Positions 38,185 through 46,829 of a DNA stretch of 64,000 nucleotides are shown here, in pieces (position 1 is the stretch's first letter; each line of letters opens with the position of its first letter). Location of the stretch: positions 124,001-188,000 of the forward strand of contig NZ_JAHVJZ010000009.1 of assembly GCF_019801015.1 (NCBI RefSeq), written 5' to 3'. Under the pieces are notes generated by a model. The model made no database searches, had not been told where the DNA came from, and saw only the letters and a list, made by a program, of their open reading frames with translations. Made by a program: the position numbers and the translations under genes. Source of the DNA: Marinobacter nauticus. Lineage in GTDB: Bacteria > Pseudomonadota > Gammaproteobacteria > Enterobacterales > Shewanellaceae.

Positions 38185-39245
38185 TGAGTGGGCCGAAGAT
38201 CGACCAGGCCGGTGCAGTCAGGGAAGGGGAAGCGCTGGATCTGGAAGCCCTGATGCCCTGGCTGACTCAACAGCTGAGTGGGCTGGAGGGCATACCGGAG
38301 GTGACGCAGTATGGCGGTGGCGCATCCAACTGGACCTACTGCCTGTCGTTTGCCAACCGTGACCTGATCCTTCGTCGTGCCCCTGCCGGCACCAAAGCCA
38401 AGGGCGCTCACGATATGGGCCGGGAGTTTCGGCTGCAACGGGCACTGAAGCCCCACTTCGACAAAGTGCCCCAGGTGTTGGCGCACTGCGATGACCCGAC
38501 GCTGATTGGGGCCGAGTTCTACCTGATGGAACGCCTGAAGGGGGTGATCCCCCGACGGCGTTTTCCGCAAGGGGTGGCCAACGGCCCGGAGCAGACCCGC
38601 AGCATCTGCCAGAGTGCGCTCGACACCCTGATTGAGCTGCATCAGGTGGATACCGGGCCGCTGGCGGAATTTGGCAAAGGCAGCGGCTATCTGGAGCGGC
38701 AGATCCAGGGCTGGAGTCACCGCTTCCGCCAGGCCAAAACCTGGAATGTGGGCAGTGGCAGTGGCGTCATGGGTTACCTGGAGTCGAGGATGCCAGCGCG
38801 GGAACGGCGGGCGCTGATCCACAACGACTACCGTTTCGATAATCTGGTGCTGAGCCCGGATGACCCCACCACGGTGATCGGGGTGCTGGACTGGGAGATG
38901 GCCACCATTGGCGATCCACTGATGGATCTGGGCAATACCCTGGCTTACTGGGTTCAGGCCGATGATGACGCCGTGCTGCGTTCGGCCCGGTTGCAACCGA
39001 CTCACCTTCCGGGGATGCTCAGTCGGGAGGAAGTGGTGCGTTACTACTGCGACCGCACCGGCATCGACTGCGCCGATTTCACCTTTTACGAGGTGTATGG
39101 CCTGTTCCGGCTGGCAGGCATCATGCAACAGATCTACTACCGCTATCACCACGGCCAGACCCGCAATCCGCGTTTTAAGCGGTTCTGGTTTTTCGTTAAC
39201 TATCTGCTGTGGCGCTGTAATCGGCGGATCCGCGCCACCACCTGA
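38184..39245 (+). CDS. Aminoglycoside-phosphotransferase-like kinase (ACAD10/11 or LvaA type)
   Basis: 353 residues of the APH/choline-kinase-like fold. The catalytic loop is H213-N-D215-Y-R-F-D-N220 and the metal-binding motif D236-W-E238 (LDWEMATIGDP). GGGASNWTYCL near the N-terminus is the nucleotide-binding loop. This subgroup occurs next to, or fused to, acyl-CoA dehydrogenases and in LvaA helps activate the 4-hydroxyl of hydroxyacyl-CoA by phosphorylation; antibiotic resistance is not implied. It overlaps the upstream SDR gene by one base and is eight bases before the phosphatase gene. Confidence 0.87.
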   Translation: MSGPKIDQAGAVREGEALDLEALMPWLTQQLSGLEGIPEVTQYGGGASNWTYCLSFANRDLILRRAPAGTKAKGAHDMGREFRLQRALKPHFDKVPQVLAHCDDPTLIGAEFYLMERLKGVIPRRRFPQGVANGPEQTRSICQSALDTLIELHQVDTGPLAEFGKGSGYLERQIQGWSHRFRQAKTWNVGSGSGVMGYLESRMPARERRALIHNDYRFDNLVLSPDDPTTVIGVLDWEMATIGDPLMDLGNTLAYWVQADDDAVLRSARLQPTHLPGMLSREEVVRYYCDRTGIDCADFTFYEVYGLFRLAGIMQQIYYRYHHGQTRNPRFKRFWFFVNYLLWRCNRRIRATT

Positions 39246-39253
39246 GGAGTCCC

Positions 39254-39937
39254 GTGAGCGCGATTTACCTGATTCGACATGGCCAGGCCAGTGCCGGTGC
39301 CGACGACTATGACCAGCTGTCTTCCCTGGGCCAGCAACAGGCGACGGCACTGGGTGAGGACCTGGCCCGCCGTGGCGTAAGGCCAGCGGCCGTGATTGCC
39401 GGTGCGCTGAAGCGTCATCAACAGACGGCGGCGCACTGCTTGCAGGGGGCGGGACTGGAGATGGCGTGGCAGACCCTGCCGCAATGGAACGAGTACGACC
39501 ATCGGTCGATCCTGCGCACCTACAACCCGGATTACCATGAGATCTCCGCGTTGCGTCAGGCCATGAGCCAACAGCCGGAGCCGATGGCGTTTATGAAAGC
39601 GGAGCTCAAAGCCGCGTTCGACCGTTGGCTCAGCGGCCAGTATGACGCCGATTACGAAGAGAGCGCGCTGGCGTTCCGGGCGCGGGTGCAGGGGGCGCTG
39701 GCACAGCTGCCCAGTCCGGATGCCGGCCCGATCTGGGTGTTTACCTCCGGTGGCCCGATTACGGTGGTGACGCAGACTCTGCTGGGGCTGGAACCGAAAG
39801 GCCTGCTGAGCGTTAACGCCCGGCTGGTGAACGCCGGCATCACCAAACTGGTGCCGGGACGCGGTGGCCTGGGATTGGCCACGCTCAATGAACATGTCGC
39901 CTTTGAGGGGCGGCCGGAATGGATCACCACAATCTGA
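39254..39937 (+). CDS. Histidine phosphatase family protein
   Basis: 227 residues of the phosphoglycerate-mutase-like superfamily. The catalytic histidine is in YLIRHGQAS (His9), with the second conserved segment GALKRHQQTA and the late FTSGGPITVV, where a family member normally has the second histidine; here a Ser-Gly-Gly sits at that point, a common variant. Its place directly after the kinase gene suggests it removes a phosphate in the same pathway or recycles a dead-end product. Substrate unknown. Confidence 0.83.
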   Translation: MSAIYLIRHGQASAGADDYDQLSSLGQQQATALGEDLARRGVRPAAVIAGALKRHQQTAAHCLQGAGLEMAWQTLPQWNEYDHRSILRTYNPDYHEISALRQAMSQQPEPMAFMKAELKAAFDRWLSGQYDADYEESALAFRARVQGALAQLPSPDAGPIWVFTSGGPITVVTQTLLGLEPKGLLSVNARLVNAGITKLVPGRGGLGLATLNEHVAFEGRPEWITTI

Positions 39938-39947
39938 AGGGACTCCA

Positions 39948-40700
39948 ATGCGTCGACAGAACATTCTTATTACCGGGGCCAGCTCCGGTCTGGGCCGCGG
40001 CATGGCCATCGAGTTTGCCAAACGGGGCCGTAACCTGGCGCTCTGCGCCCGGAGGCTGGACAGGCTGACCGAACTTAAAGCCGAGCTGGAGCGGGACTAC
40101 CCCGGCATTCAGGTGTTCATTCGAGCGTTGGACGTGAACGATCACGAGCAGGTGTTCGAGGTGTTCAGAGCGTTTACCGAGGACTTCGGCGGGCAGCTGG
40201 ACCGGGTGATCGTCAACGCCGGCATGGGCAAGGGTGCGGCCCTGGGCACCGGCCATTTTGAGGCCAACCGGCAAACCGCCGAGACCAACTTTGTTGCGGC
40301 CCTGGCTCAGTGTGAGGCGGCGTTAACCCAGTTTCGGGCACAGAACAGCGGCCACCTGGTGACGGTTTCCTCGGTCAGTGCAGTGCGGGGATTTCGTCGT
40401 GCAATGACGGTGTATGCCGCCACCAAAGCGGCGCTGACCAGCCTGTCCGAAGGGATCCGGGTCGATCTGCTGGGCACGCCGATCAAGGTCACGACGGTGC
40501 ACCCGGGCTTTATCCGCAGCGAGATCAACGAAAAGGTGGAGAAGGTGCCCTTTATCGTGGACACGGAAACCGGCTGCCGGGCACTGGTCAAGGCGATTGA
40601 GAAAGAGGGGGATAACCCCTTTGTGCCGGGCTGGCCCTGGGCCTGGATGCGATATGTGCTGAAAATCCTGCCGCTGTCCCAGCTGCGCAAATTCAGCTGA
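39948..40700 (+). CDS. Short-chain dehydrogenase/reductase, last gene of the ACAD-kinase operon
   Basis: 250 residues from the ATG at 39948, ten bases after the phosphatase stop. It has TGASSGLGRGMA, NAGMGKG, a Ser in TVSSVSAV and YAATKAA. The C-terminal VPGWPWAWMRYVLKILPLS is hydrophobic and basic and may lie on the membrane, as in related SDR proteins that act on lipids. It differs from the first SDR of the operon, so the two probably handle different substrates. Confidence 0.87.
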   Translation: MRRQNILITGASSGLGRGMAIEFAKRGRNLALCARRLDRLTELKAELERDYPGIQVFIRALDVNDHEQVFEVFRAFTEDFGGQLDRVIVNAGMGKGAALGTGHFEANRQTAETNFVAALAQCEAALTQFRAQNSGHLVTVSSVSAVRGFRRAMTVYAATKAALTSLSEGIRVDLLGTPIKVTTVHPGFIRSEINEKVEKVPFIVDTETGCRALVKAIEKEGDNPFVPGWPWAWMRYVLKILPLSQLRKFS

Positions 40701-40707
40701 ATCACCA

Positions 40708-40737
40708 ACGGGGTGCCAGAGGGCACCCCGTTTTTTT
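40708..40737 (+). terminator. Terminator of the ACAD-kinase-SDR operon
   Basis: ACGGGGTGCC/GGCACCCCGT, a 10-bp stem with AGAG loop, then seven T. It ends the five-gene operon seven bases after the last stop and may also serve the convergent PACE gene. Confidence 0.92.
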
Positions 40738-40742
40738 GACCA

Positions 40743-41180
40743 TCAGGCTTGTCCCAGCGGAGCCAGTTTGCCCTGTCGCTCCAGTCGGGCGCGGCACTGG
40801 TCGTAGCCCCAGTTGTAGACGATGGCGTAGATCAGGAAGAACACCACAAAGCCGATATCCAGGATAAGGGCATCGATAAATCCCAGGTTCAGGCTGTACA
40901 TCAGCACCGGAATGGTGGCCGTCAGCAGGCCCGCTTCAAAACCGACACCGTGCCAGACCCTCAGTGCCCAGCTGCGGCTGATGCGATTGCCGCCAAACAC
41001 CCGATCAAAACCCAGGTTGTAAACGTAGTTCCAGGCCATGGCTATCAGCGACAGGGTGATGGCGGTGGCGGTCATATGGCCGGCATTGGTGCCAGTCAGG
41101 AGAATGCCGGCAGGGACAACAATCATCAGGGCGATCAGTTCAAACAACATGCTGTGCAAAATGCGCTCACGGGTGGACAT
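40743..41180 (-). CDS. PACE-family biocide/polyamine efflux transporter
   Basis: 145 residues from the ATG at 41180, with GGAG upstream on the minus strand. It has four membrane helices in two tandem bacterial transmembrane-pair repeats. Each repeat opens with the R-x-x-H-x-x-x-FE motif: RILHSMLFE in the first and RVWHGVGFE in the second, which is diagnostic for the PACE (AceI) family. Known members export chlorhexidine, acriflavine or short diamines such as cadaverine and putrescine in exchange for protons. A LysR gene is divergent, as for aceI and aceR in Acinetobacter. Confidence 0.92.
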   Translation of the reverse strand: MSTRERILHSMLFELIALMIVVPAGILLTGTNAGHMTATAITLSLIAMAWNYVYNLGFDRVFGGNRISRSWALRVWHGVGFEAGLLTATIPVLMYSLNLGFIDALILDIGFVVFFLIYAIVYNWGYDQCRARLERQGKLAPLGQA

Positions 41181-41200
41181 AACGGGGCTCCGGTAAAAAA

Positions 41201-41216
41201 AGAATGTGGCCATTCT
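41201..41216. promoter_or_regulatory. Inverted repeat in the PACE/LysR divergent promoter
   Basis: AGAATG-TGGC-CATTCT (6-4-6) lies 21 bases before the PACE start and 49 bases before the LysR start. Candidate LysR operator or promoter element; prediction only. Confidence 0.35.
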
Positions 41217-41264
41217 ATTCGCCTGTATGATTGAACCAAGTTAGTTACTATCGGATTTGATGAT

Positions 41265-42155
41265 ATGTATAGCCTGGAACAGCTGCGCATTTTTGTGACC
41301 GCGGCGGAGCAGGGCTCGTTTTCTGCTGCGGCCCGCCGTTTGGGCAAGGCTCAGTCCGCGGTGAGTCAGGCCATTGCCAACCTGGAGATCGACTGGGGCG
41401 TGGAGCTGTTTGACCGACGCTCCCGAAAGCCCGCCCTTACCGCCAAAGGTGAGGCACTGCTGGCTCACGCCAAAGCGGTGCTGAACCAGGCACGCGGGCT
41501 GGAGATCGCGGCGGCGGCGTTGGAGCAGGATCAGGAAACCACGCTGGATCTGGCGGTGGATGAGGCCTTGATGGTGCCGGCGATAGAGCCGGTGCTGGCG
41601 GAGTTTGCCGAACGGTTTCCGGCCACCTCGCTGGCGCTGCATGCGGTGGCCAGTCCCGATGTGCTGAGACTGGTGGCGGAAAAGCGGGCACAGATGGGTC
41701 TGATGTTCTCGGACCAAAGCTTTCACGACGAAGTCGACAGCACCTACCTGGGGGATTTGCCCTTTGTGGTAGTGGCCAACCCGGCCCATCCGCTGGCCAG
41801 ACTCGACGCCGTCAGGCTGGCGGATCTGTGCGTTTACCGGCAGCTGATGGTGAAGGGTTTTGATGGCCGGGGGCTGGACCCGGTGCCGCCGGTTTCCGGC
41901 CAGTTGTGGTGGGCCAATAATCTGTTCCTGTTGCGTGAGCTGGCCCGCCAGGGCCTGGGCTGGAGTTACGTGCCCGCCCACCTGATCACTCAGGAGCTGG
42001 CCGCAGGCACACTGGCGGTGCTGCCGGTGGTGTTTGACCACCAGCCCTGGCGGGCGCCGGTGGACCGGGTGGTTTCCCGGGGAGTCCGGCCCGGGCCGGC
42101 ACTGGATTGGCTGATGCAGGCGGTGACCGACTGCTTTCAAAAGCAGCAGGGGTAA
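41265..42155 (+). CDS. LysR-family regulator of the PACE transporter
   Basis: 296 residues, beginning MYSLEQLRIFVTAAEQGSFS; the helix-turn-helix continues through LGKAQSAVSQAIANLE and a substrate-binding domain follows. It starts 84 bases from the divergent PACE gene. By analogy with AceR it would activate the efflux gene when a diamine or biocide is bound. The link is inferred from position. Confidence 0.9.
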   Translation: MYSLEQLRIFVTAAEQGSFSAAARRLGKAQSAVSQAIANLEIDWGVELFDRRSRKPALTAKGEALLAHAKAVLNQARGLEIAAAALEQDQETTLDLAVDEALMVPAIEPVLAEFAERFPATSLALHAVASPDVLRLVAEKRAQMGLMFSDQSFHDEVDSTYLGDLPFVVVANPAHPLARLDAVRLADLCVYRQLMVKGFDGRGLDPVPPVSGQLWWANNLFLLRELARQGLGWSYVPAHLITQELAAGTLAVLPVVFDHQPWRAPVDRVVSRGVRPGPALDWLMQAVTDCFQKQQG

Positions 42156-42227
42156 GACTTCTCGTTAAGTCGCTGTTTACCTAGAATAAGCACACTGTTA
42201 GCGAGAAATTCACTCAGAGGGCAGGGA

Positions 42228-44465
42228 ATGGGCACAATGTGGCGTTGGGCATGGGGAGTGGTGCTGGGCCTGGCACTGAGCAGCGCAGTGGTCGCGGCGG
42301 ACCGCCCTAAAGTGGGGGTCGCGCTGTCCGGTGGCGGCGCCAAAGGGGCGGCCCACGTGGGCGTGTTGCGGGTGCTGGAGCAGCACAACATTCCGGTGGA
42401 TTACATCGCCGGCACCTCCATGGGGGCTTACGTCGCAGGCCTCTATTCGCTCGGCTACAGTGCCGATCAGATTGAGAGCATCATGCTTTCGCTCGACTTC
42501 AGTACCGGTTTCTCGGACGACATTCCCCGCGAGGCGCTCAGCTACCGTGACAAACAGTTTCGCGACAGTTACCCCATTGAGCTGAAGATGGGTCTGCGGG
42601 ATGGCGAGCTGCGCTTCGCCAAAGGGGCGTTGCAGGGGCAGACCATGTCCTCCCTGATCCGGCGCTCCATCGGCACCATCCCGGAGGTGCCCAACTTTGA
42701 CATGTTGCCTATCCCGGTGCGGTTTGTGGCCACCGACCTGACCGACCGCAGCGAGGTGATTCTCGACAGCGGCAATATGCTCGAAGCGATGCAGGCGAGC
42801 ATGACCGTGCCCGGTGCGCTGGCTCCGATTGAGCGGGAAGGCCGATTGCTGGTGGACGGTGGCATGGTGAACAACATGCCGGTGTCGGTGGTGAAAGCGA
42901 TGGGGGCGGATGTGGTGATCGCCGTGGACATCGGCGCGCCACTGAAGAACCAGGACGAGCTGAACTCCGTGTTCGACGTGCTTGACCAGCTCAGCGGCTA
43001 CCTGACCAACCTCTCCCGTGACCAGCAGGTGGCGCTGATGGAGCCGGACGACATCCTGATCACCCCGGACATCAGCGGCGTAGGCACCAGCGATTTTGAC
43101 CAGATGCCCGGCCTGATCCCCGAGGGAGAAAGGGCGGCGCTGGAGCACATTGACCGCCTGCAAAAATGGGGGGTCTCACAGGAGGCCTACCGGGAATACC
43201 ATCTGGCCAAGCAGATTAACCGCTCGGTCTGGCTGGACACCCAGGCGCCGCTCGTGGCGATCCGCATTGAAAACGAAAGTGGCATGAAGGACGACGTGAT
43301 CCGCGATGTGCTGGATGTGAAACCGGGTGACGTGCTGGGCGAGCAGGAGATAGAACAAGCGATCGCCCGGATCTACTCGCTGGATCAGTTTGAGCGGGTG
43401 GACGCGTTTCTGGTGGATGGCCGGGACGGGCCGGAGCTGGTGGTGCAGACCCGGGGCAAAAACTGGGGCCCCAACGTGTTCGATATGGGATTGCGCATCG
43501 AGGACAACCTGGACCGCGAGCTGGACATTTCGCTGGATGCGGCCCTGACCGTCAACAACCTGTTTAATGCCGGTGGCCAGTGGCGCCTCGAAGCCAACAT
43601 CGGCACCATCGACCGGTTCGCCACCGAGTGGTACCAGCCGCTGGACGATCTGCAGCGTTATTACGCCATCGCCATGGTGGATGCAGAGCGTAAAGAGTGG
43701 AACGCGTTCGATCAGGTCCAGGAGTTCCCCTTTGTGCGTATCGAGCAAACCCGTTCCAGCGCGGCGCTGGGCGGCGGCATCAATCTGGGCCGTAATGCGC
43801 AGTTGCAGCTGCTTTACCGCTATGAGGATGGCAAGTACCACAGCGTCGGCAGTAACGAAATTGGCCGCCTGGGGGATTATTGGTTCCACGGTGCGGAGGT
43901 CGCTTTGGGCTACGACACCCTGGATCAGCCGATGTTTCCCAGTCAGGGGCAGCGCTGGTTTGCCCAGGTCAGTCACCTGACCAGCGGCAGCAACCTCACG
44001 TTTGATAGCGACCCCTGGCAGCGGGATGATTTTGTGGTTTATGAGCTGGAGTGGACCGGCGCCACCCACTTTGGTGCCCACAACTTAATCGGTAAGGCCA
44101 GCTTTGAAACCCTGAGCCAGGATGATTTGACCCTGGCCCACTTCACCTCCATCGGCGGTTTTCTCAACCTGTCCGGTTTCTCCAAGGACAGCCTGTTTGG
44201 CAGTCACAAAGTGTTGCTCGGGGGGATCTACACCTACGATCTGAGCCAGGAGTTACTGGGCATCACCTGGCCGTTGTTCCTGGGGGCATCGTTTGAGGCG
44301 GGTAACGTCTGGTTGCTGCAGGACGATATGGCCCTGGACGATCTGATCTACGCCGGCAGCGTGTTCATCAGTATGGAGACCGGCATCGGCCCGGCGGCGC
44401 TCGCGTTTGGCCATGCGGATACCGGCGACAGCAGCTTTTACCTGTTTATCGGCAAGCAGTTTTAA
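42228..44465 (+). CDS. Patatin-like phospholipase with surface beta-barrel, PlpD-type (type Vd) autotransporter
   Basis: 745 residues. A signal peptide (1-24) precedes a patatin domain: oxyanion loop GGGAKG (35-40), nucleophile Ser64 in GTSMGA, and catalytic Asp210 in DGG. After about residue 325 there is a POTRA-like stretch (DVLDVKPGDVLGEQEIEQAIARIY), and the C-terminal half alternates strands like a 16-stranded BamA/FhaC-type barrel, ending in an aromatic Phe (FIGKQF) as outer-membrane barrels do. This is the layout of Pseudomonas PlpD, a phospholipase A1 exposed on or released from the surface. Single gene. Confidence 0.9.
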   Translation: MGTMWRWAWGVVLGLALSSAVVAADRPKVGVALSGGGAKGAAHVGVLRVLEQHNIPVDYIAGTSMGAYVAGLYSLGYSADQIESIMLSLDFSTGFSDDIPREALSYRDKQFRDSYPIELKMGLRDGELRFAKGALQGQTMSSLIRRSIGTIPEVPNFDMLPIPVRFVATDLTDRSEVILDSGNMLEAMQASMTVPGALAPIEREGRLLVDGGMVNNMPVSVVKAMGADVVIAVDIGAPLKNQDELNSVFDVLDQLSGYLTNLSRDQQVALMEPDDILITPDISGVGTSDFDQMPGLIPEGERAALEHIDRLQKWGVSQEAYREYHLAKQINRSVWLDTQAPLVAIRIENESGMKDDVIRDVLDVKPGDVLGEQEIEQAIARIYSLDQFERVDAFLVDGRDGPELVVQTRGKNWGPNVFDMGLRIEDNLDRELDISLDAALTVNNLFNAGGQWRLEANIGTIDRFATEWYQPLDDLQRYYAIAMVDAERKEWNAFDQVQEFPFVRIEQTRSSAALGGGINLGRNAQLQLLYRYEDGKYHSVGSNEIGRLGDYWFHGAEVALGYDTLDQPMFPSQGQRWFAQVSHLTSGSNLTFDSDPWQRDDFVVYELEWTGATHFGAHNLIGKASFETLSQDDLTLAHFTSIGGFLNLSGFSKDSLFGSHKVLLGGIYTYDLSQELLGITWPLFLGASFEAGNVWLLQDDMALDDLIYAGSVFISMETGIGPAALAFGHADTGDSSFYLFIGKQF

Positions 44466-44484
44466 GCCCGGCGAACCGGGCTTA
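44463..44484. terminator. Hairpin between PlpD-type gene and the convergent lipoprotein gene
   Basis: TAAGCCCGG/CCGGGCTTA, a 9-bp stem with CGAA loop that includes the PlpD stop codon. No good T-run on the plus strand, so termination strength is uncertain. Confidence 0.6.
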
Positions 44485-44492
44485 AGTCTGGC

Positions 44493-46739
44493 TTAGCGGG
44501 GCAGGTACAACCCCTCAACCTGAGTACGGCTGGTGCTCAGGTTGCCCTCATGCAGGGCTTGCAGTGTGTCGACTGTCGCGGCACGGGCATCGTGCTGCTC
44601 GGCGCTGATTTCCCCCGCCTGCAGCGCTTGCTTCAGGGTGCTTTGGTACTGCTTAAGCAGCACGTTAAAGCGGGTTATCTCCTGGGCGATGTCGTCCGCG
44701 GAGTGCGTCGGCGCGCTGGCAATCAAATTATCCAGTCGACTGAGGCTCACCGTGACAATCTCATTGGCCAGCTGCCAGTGGCGGCCGTCTGGCTGGGCAA
44801 ACTGGGCGATGCCGCCGATGGTTTCACTGCCAAACACGCTGAGGACGGGGTTGCCGGTCTGATGGCCAACCGCCCGGATGATCCCCAGATTCAGCACCCG
44901 GCGCAGGGCGGAATTGCTCATATAGAGGTTGCCGTTGGGCGCGGTGGCCATCACCGACACACTCTCTTCGACGCCCGGCGTGGCAGAACGGATCTCACCG
45001 GTTTCACGGTCCAGCAGCACCTGACTGATCTGCATCGGCATCACCCGTCCCTGTGGGTTGATGTAGCCGAAGCCGACCTGGGCCACCACACCGTTACCGG
45101 TGATCCCGGCCAGCACCATATTCCCGGTGCGGGGAGTGAAGGTGAAGTCGCTGACACCAAGGGAGTGGAAAAACGCTTCAAAGGCCGGCTTGAGCACCTG
45201 CTGGTAGATCTGCGCCTGAGGTGTGGCCTGTTGCAGTACCGAGGTATCAAAGGTATCGCCCAGGTTGGCCACCCAGACCGGCTCACCGCACGCGCTGCCG
45301 TTGCCGGCGCACTGGCCCATTTCGATGAACTTAATGATGTCGACGGCGGTGGAGGCGAAGATCTCGCCGCCCTCGCGGGATACCGCCAACGACCCCACCA
45401 CCTGGCCACTGCCGGTGGGCTGACTCCACAGCAACTCGCCGGTGGCCGAATCGATGGCCAGGATCCGGTCGGTGGCGTCGGCGGTGTACACCCGGCTGCC
45501 GTCCAGAGAAAGCGTCGGCGTGGCGGCGGTGCCGCCCTCAAAGTCCCGGCGCCAGTCGATGTGCGCCTGACCGCTGGCGTCCAGAGAAAGCGAGAACAAG
45601 GCGCCGTAAGCGGAGTAGCCGTCGGCCACGCCATCGGCTTCATCCGGGGCGGTGGCACCGATCAGCATCCGACCGCTGCTGGGGTCGATGCTGAAGTAAT
45701 TGGCGACCTCATAGCCGCCCCCCAGCACCAGAGTCAGTACATCAAAAAAGGTGGCGGTGTCTTTGAACATCCGGCTCAGCCCCGCGTGAACGAAGGGCTC
45801 CAGTCGGGAGTAGTCGGTCTGATAGGCCATCGGCAGCGTCGGTGCGCCGGGCAGGGAAAAGGGCTCCGCCAGGGGCGCGCCGGTCTGACGGTCATGAACC
45901 ACCAGATGGCCGTCCGCCATCAGTGCCACCACGGCGTCCAGACCCGGGTGGTAGTTCACCCCAAAGTTATGGGTGTCCATGTGCGTGGCACCCTCGGGGG
46001 CGGTCAGACCCGTGGACACATCCCACAGCACGTCGCCGGCGGGGGTGATGGCGGTGAGATACTCGTAGCTGCCCACATAAACCACGTCCTCATCGGCACC
46101 AGCGTGCTGTGGCAAAATCAGCGGTGCGCCACCCTGACCCATCCGGGTGCCGGGCAGTGACCAGCGCCGCTCTCCAGTCTGGCCATCCAGGGAGTAGAGG
46201 TAAACCGATTCCACCGGATCCGCCGGCACCACGTAGACGTTGCTGTGGCGGTCGAACACCCCGCCTTCGTAACTCAGCAGATGGGTTTCGGCGATCCAGT
46301 TGAGCTGCGGAGTGGGAGCGGCAGCGGCGATCACCTCATCGCTGTTGCGGGTGTCCCCATGCAGGGCGTAAAAACCCGCAGCTTCGGTGCCAACGCCAGG
46401 CACCGCCTGGTAGGCCGGCAAATCCTGCGGTTGCCACTGGTGCGCCGGCAGCGTTTCCGGGCTGCGGGTCGGCAGCAGATAGAGGGCGGGATTGATGCCG
46501 CCGGAATCGGGGTTTTTGCTGGCATCCAGTTGTTGCAGCAGGGCGGTGGTGTTGCCGTTGACGACCACCAGGTTTGCGGCCGGGTCAGCGGGCACGCTGG
46601 CCTGCTGGCCGTGCAATGGGCCGTAATCAATGGCCGGTTCTGAAGAGTCGGAGTCGCCACAGGCGCTCAACATTAGCAAGACCACGGGATACAGCAGGGC
46701 CTTGGCGCGATGGGATTGTGTTGTCGTTATCGTTGTCAT
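44493..46739 (-). CDS. Beta-propeller (PQQ/BamB-like repeat) lipoprotein
   Basis: 748 residues. A long basic N-terminus leads into a lipoprotein signal with lipobox LMLSAC at about residue 27. The body holds repeated beta-propeller blades of the PQQ/BamB type: VYLYSLDGQTGERRW, YLTAITPAGDVLWDV, RILAIDSATGELLWSQP. Two cysteines close together (GQCAGNGSACG) may form a periplasmic disulfide. No PQQ-ligand set for a dehydrogenase was seen, so it is probably a binding or scaffold protein rather than an alcohol dehydrogenase. The function is not recognised. It is convergent with the PlpD-type gene and 91 bases downstream of the araC-type gene on the same strand. Confidence 0.75.
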   Translation of the reverse strand: MTTITTTQSHRAKALLYPVVLLMLSACGDSDSSEPAIDYGPLHGQQASVPADPAANLVVVNGNTTALLQQLDASKNPDSGGINPALYLLPTRSPETLPAHQWQPQDLPAYQAVPGVGTEAAGFYALHGDTRNSDEVIAAAAPTPQLNWIAETHLLSYEGGVFDRHSNVYVVPADPVESVYLYSLDGQTGERRWSLPGTRMGQGGAPLILPQHAGADEDVVYVGSYEYLTAITPAGDVLWDVSTGLTAPEGATHMDTHNFGVNYHPGLDAVVALMADGHLVVHDRQTGAPLAEPFSLPGAPTLPMAYQTDYSRLEPFVHAGLSRMFKDTATFFDVLTLVLGGGYEVANYFSIDPSSGRMLIGATAPDEADGVADGYSAYGALFSLSLDASGQAHIDWRRDFEGGTAATPTLSLDGSRVYTADATDRILAIDSATGELLWSQPTGSGQVVGSLAVSREGGEIFASTAVDIIKFIEMGQCAGNGSACGEPVWVANLGDTFDTSVLQQATPQAQIYQQVLKPAFEAFFHSLGVSDFTFTPRTGNMVLAGITGNGVVAQVGFGYINPQGRVMPMQISQVLLDRETGEIRSATPGVEESVSVMATAPNGNLYMSNSALRRVLNLGIIRAVGHQTGNPVLSVFGSETIGGIAQFAQPDGRHWQLANEIVTVSLSRLDNLIASAPTHSADDIAQEITRFNVLLKQYQSTLKQALQAGEISAEQHDARAATVDTLQALHEGNLSTSRTQVEGLYLPR

Positions 46740-46829
46740 TTGTCACACCAGGTTTGCGATTGGAATGTTCCATCCTAATGCGCTCTGGTGAGGCTGCCCT
46801 GTCCCTGAATGCCAAATGCTTGTCTGAAA

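Noticed and set aside
38184-39245. Aminoglycoside resistance gene
   Set aside because: The APH fold is real, but operon context and the ACAD neighbour fit a metabolic kinase, not antibiotic modification.
44550-46160. Plus-strand open frame of 536 codons
   Set aside because: Antisense to the propeller lipoprotein gene; low-complexity translation and no family motif.
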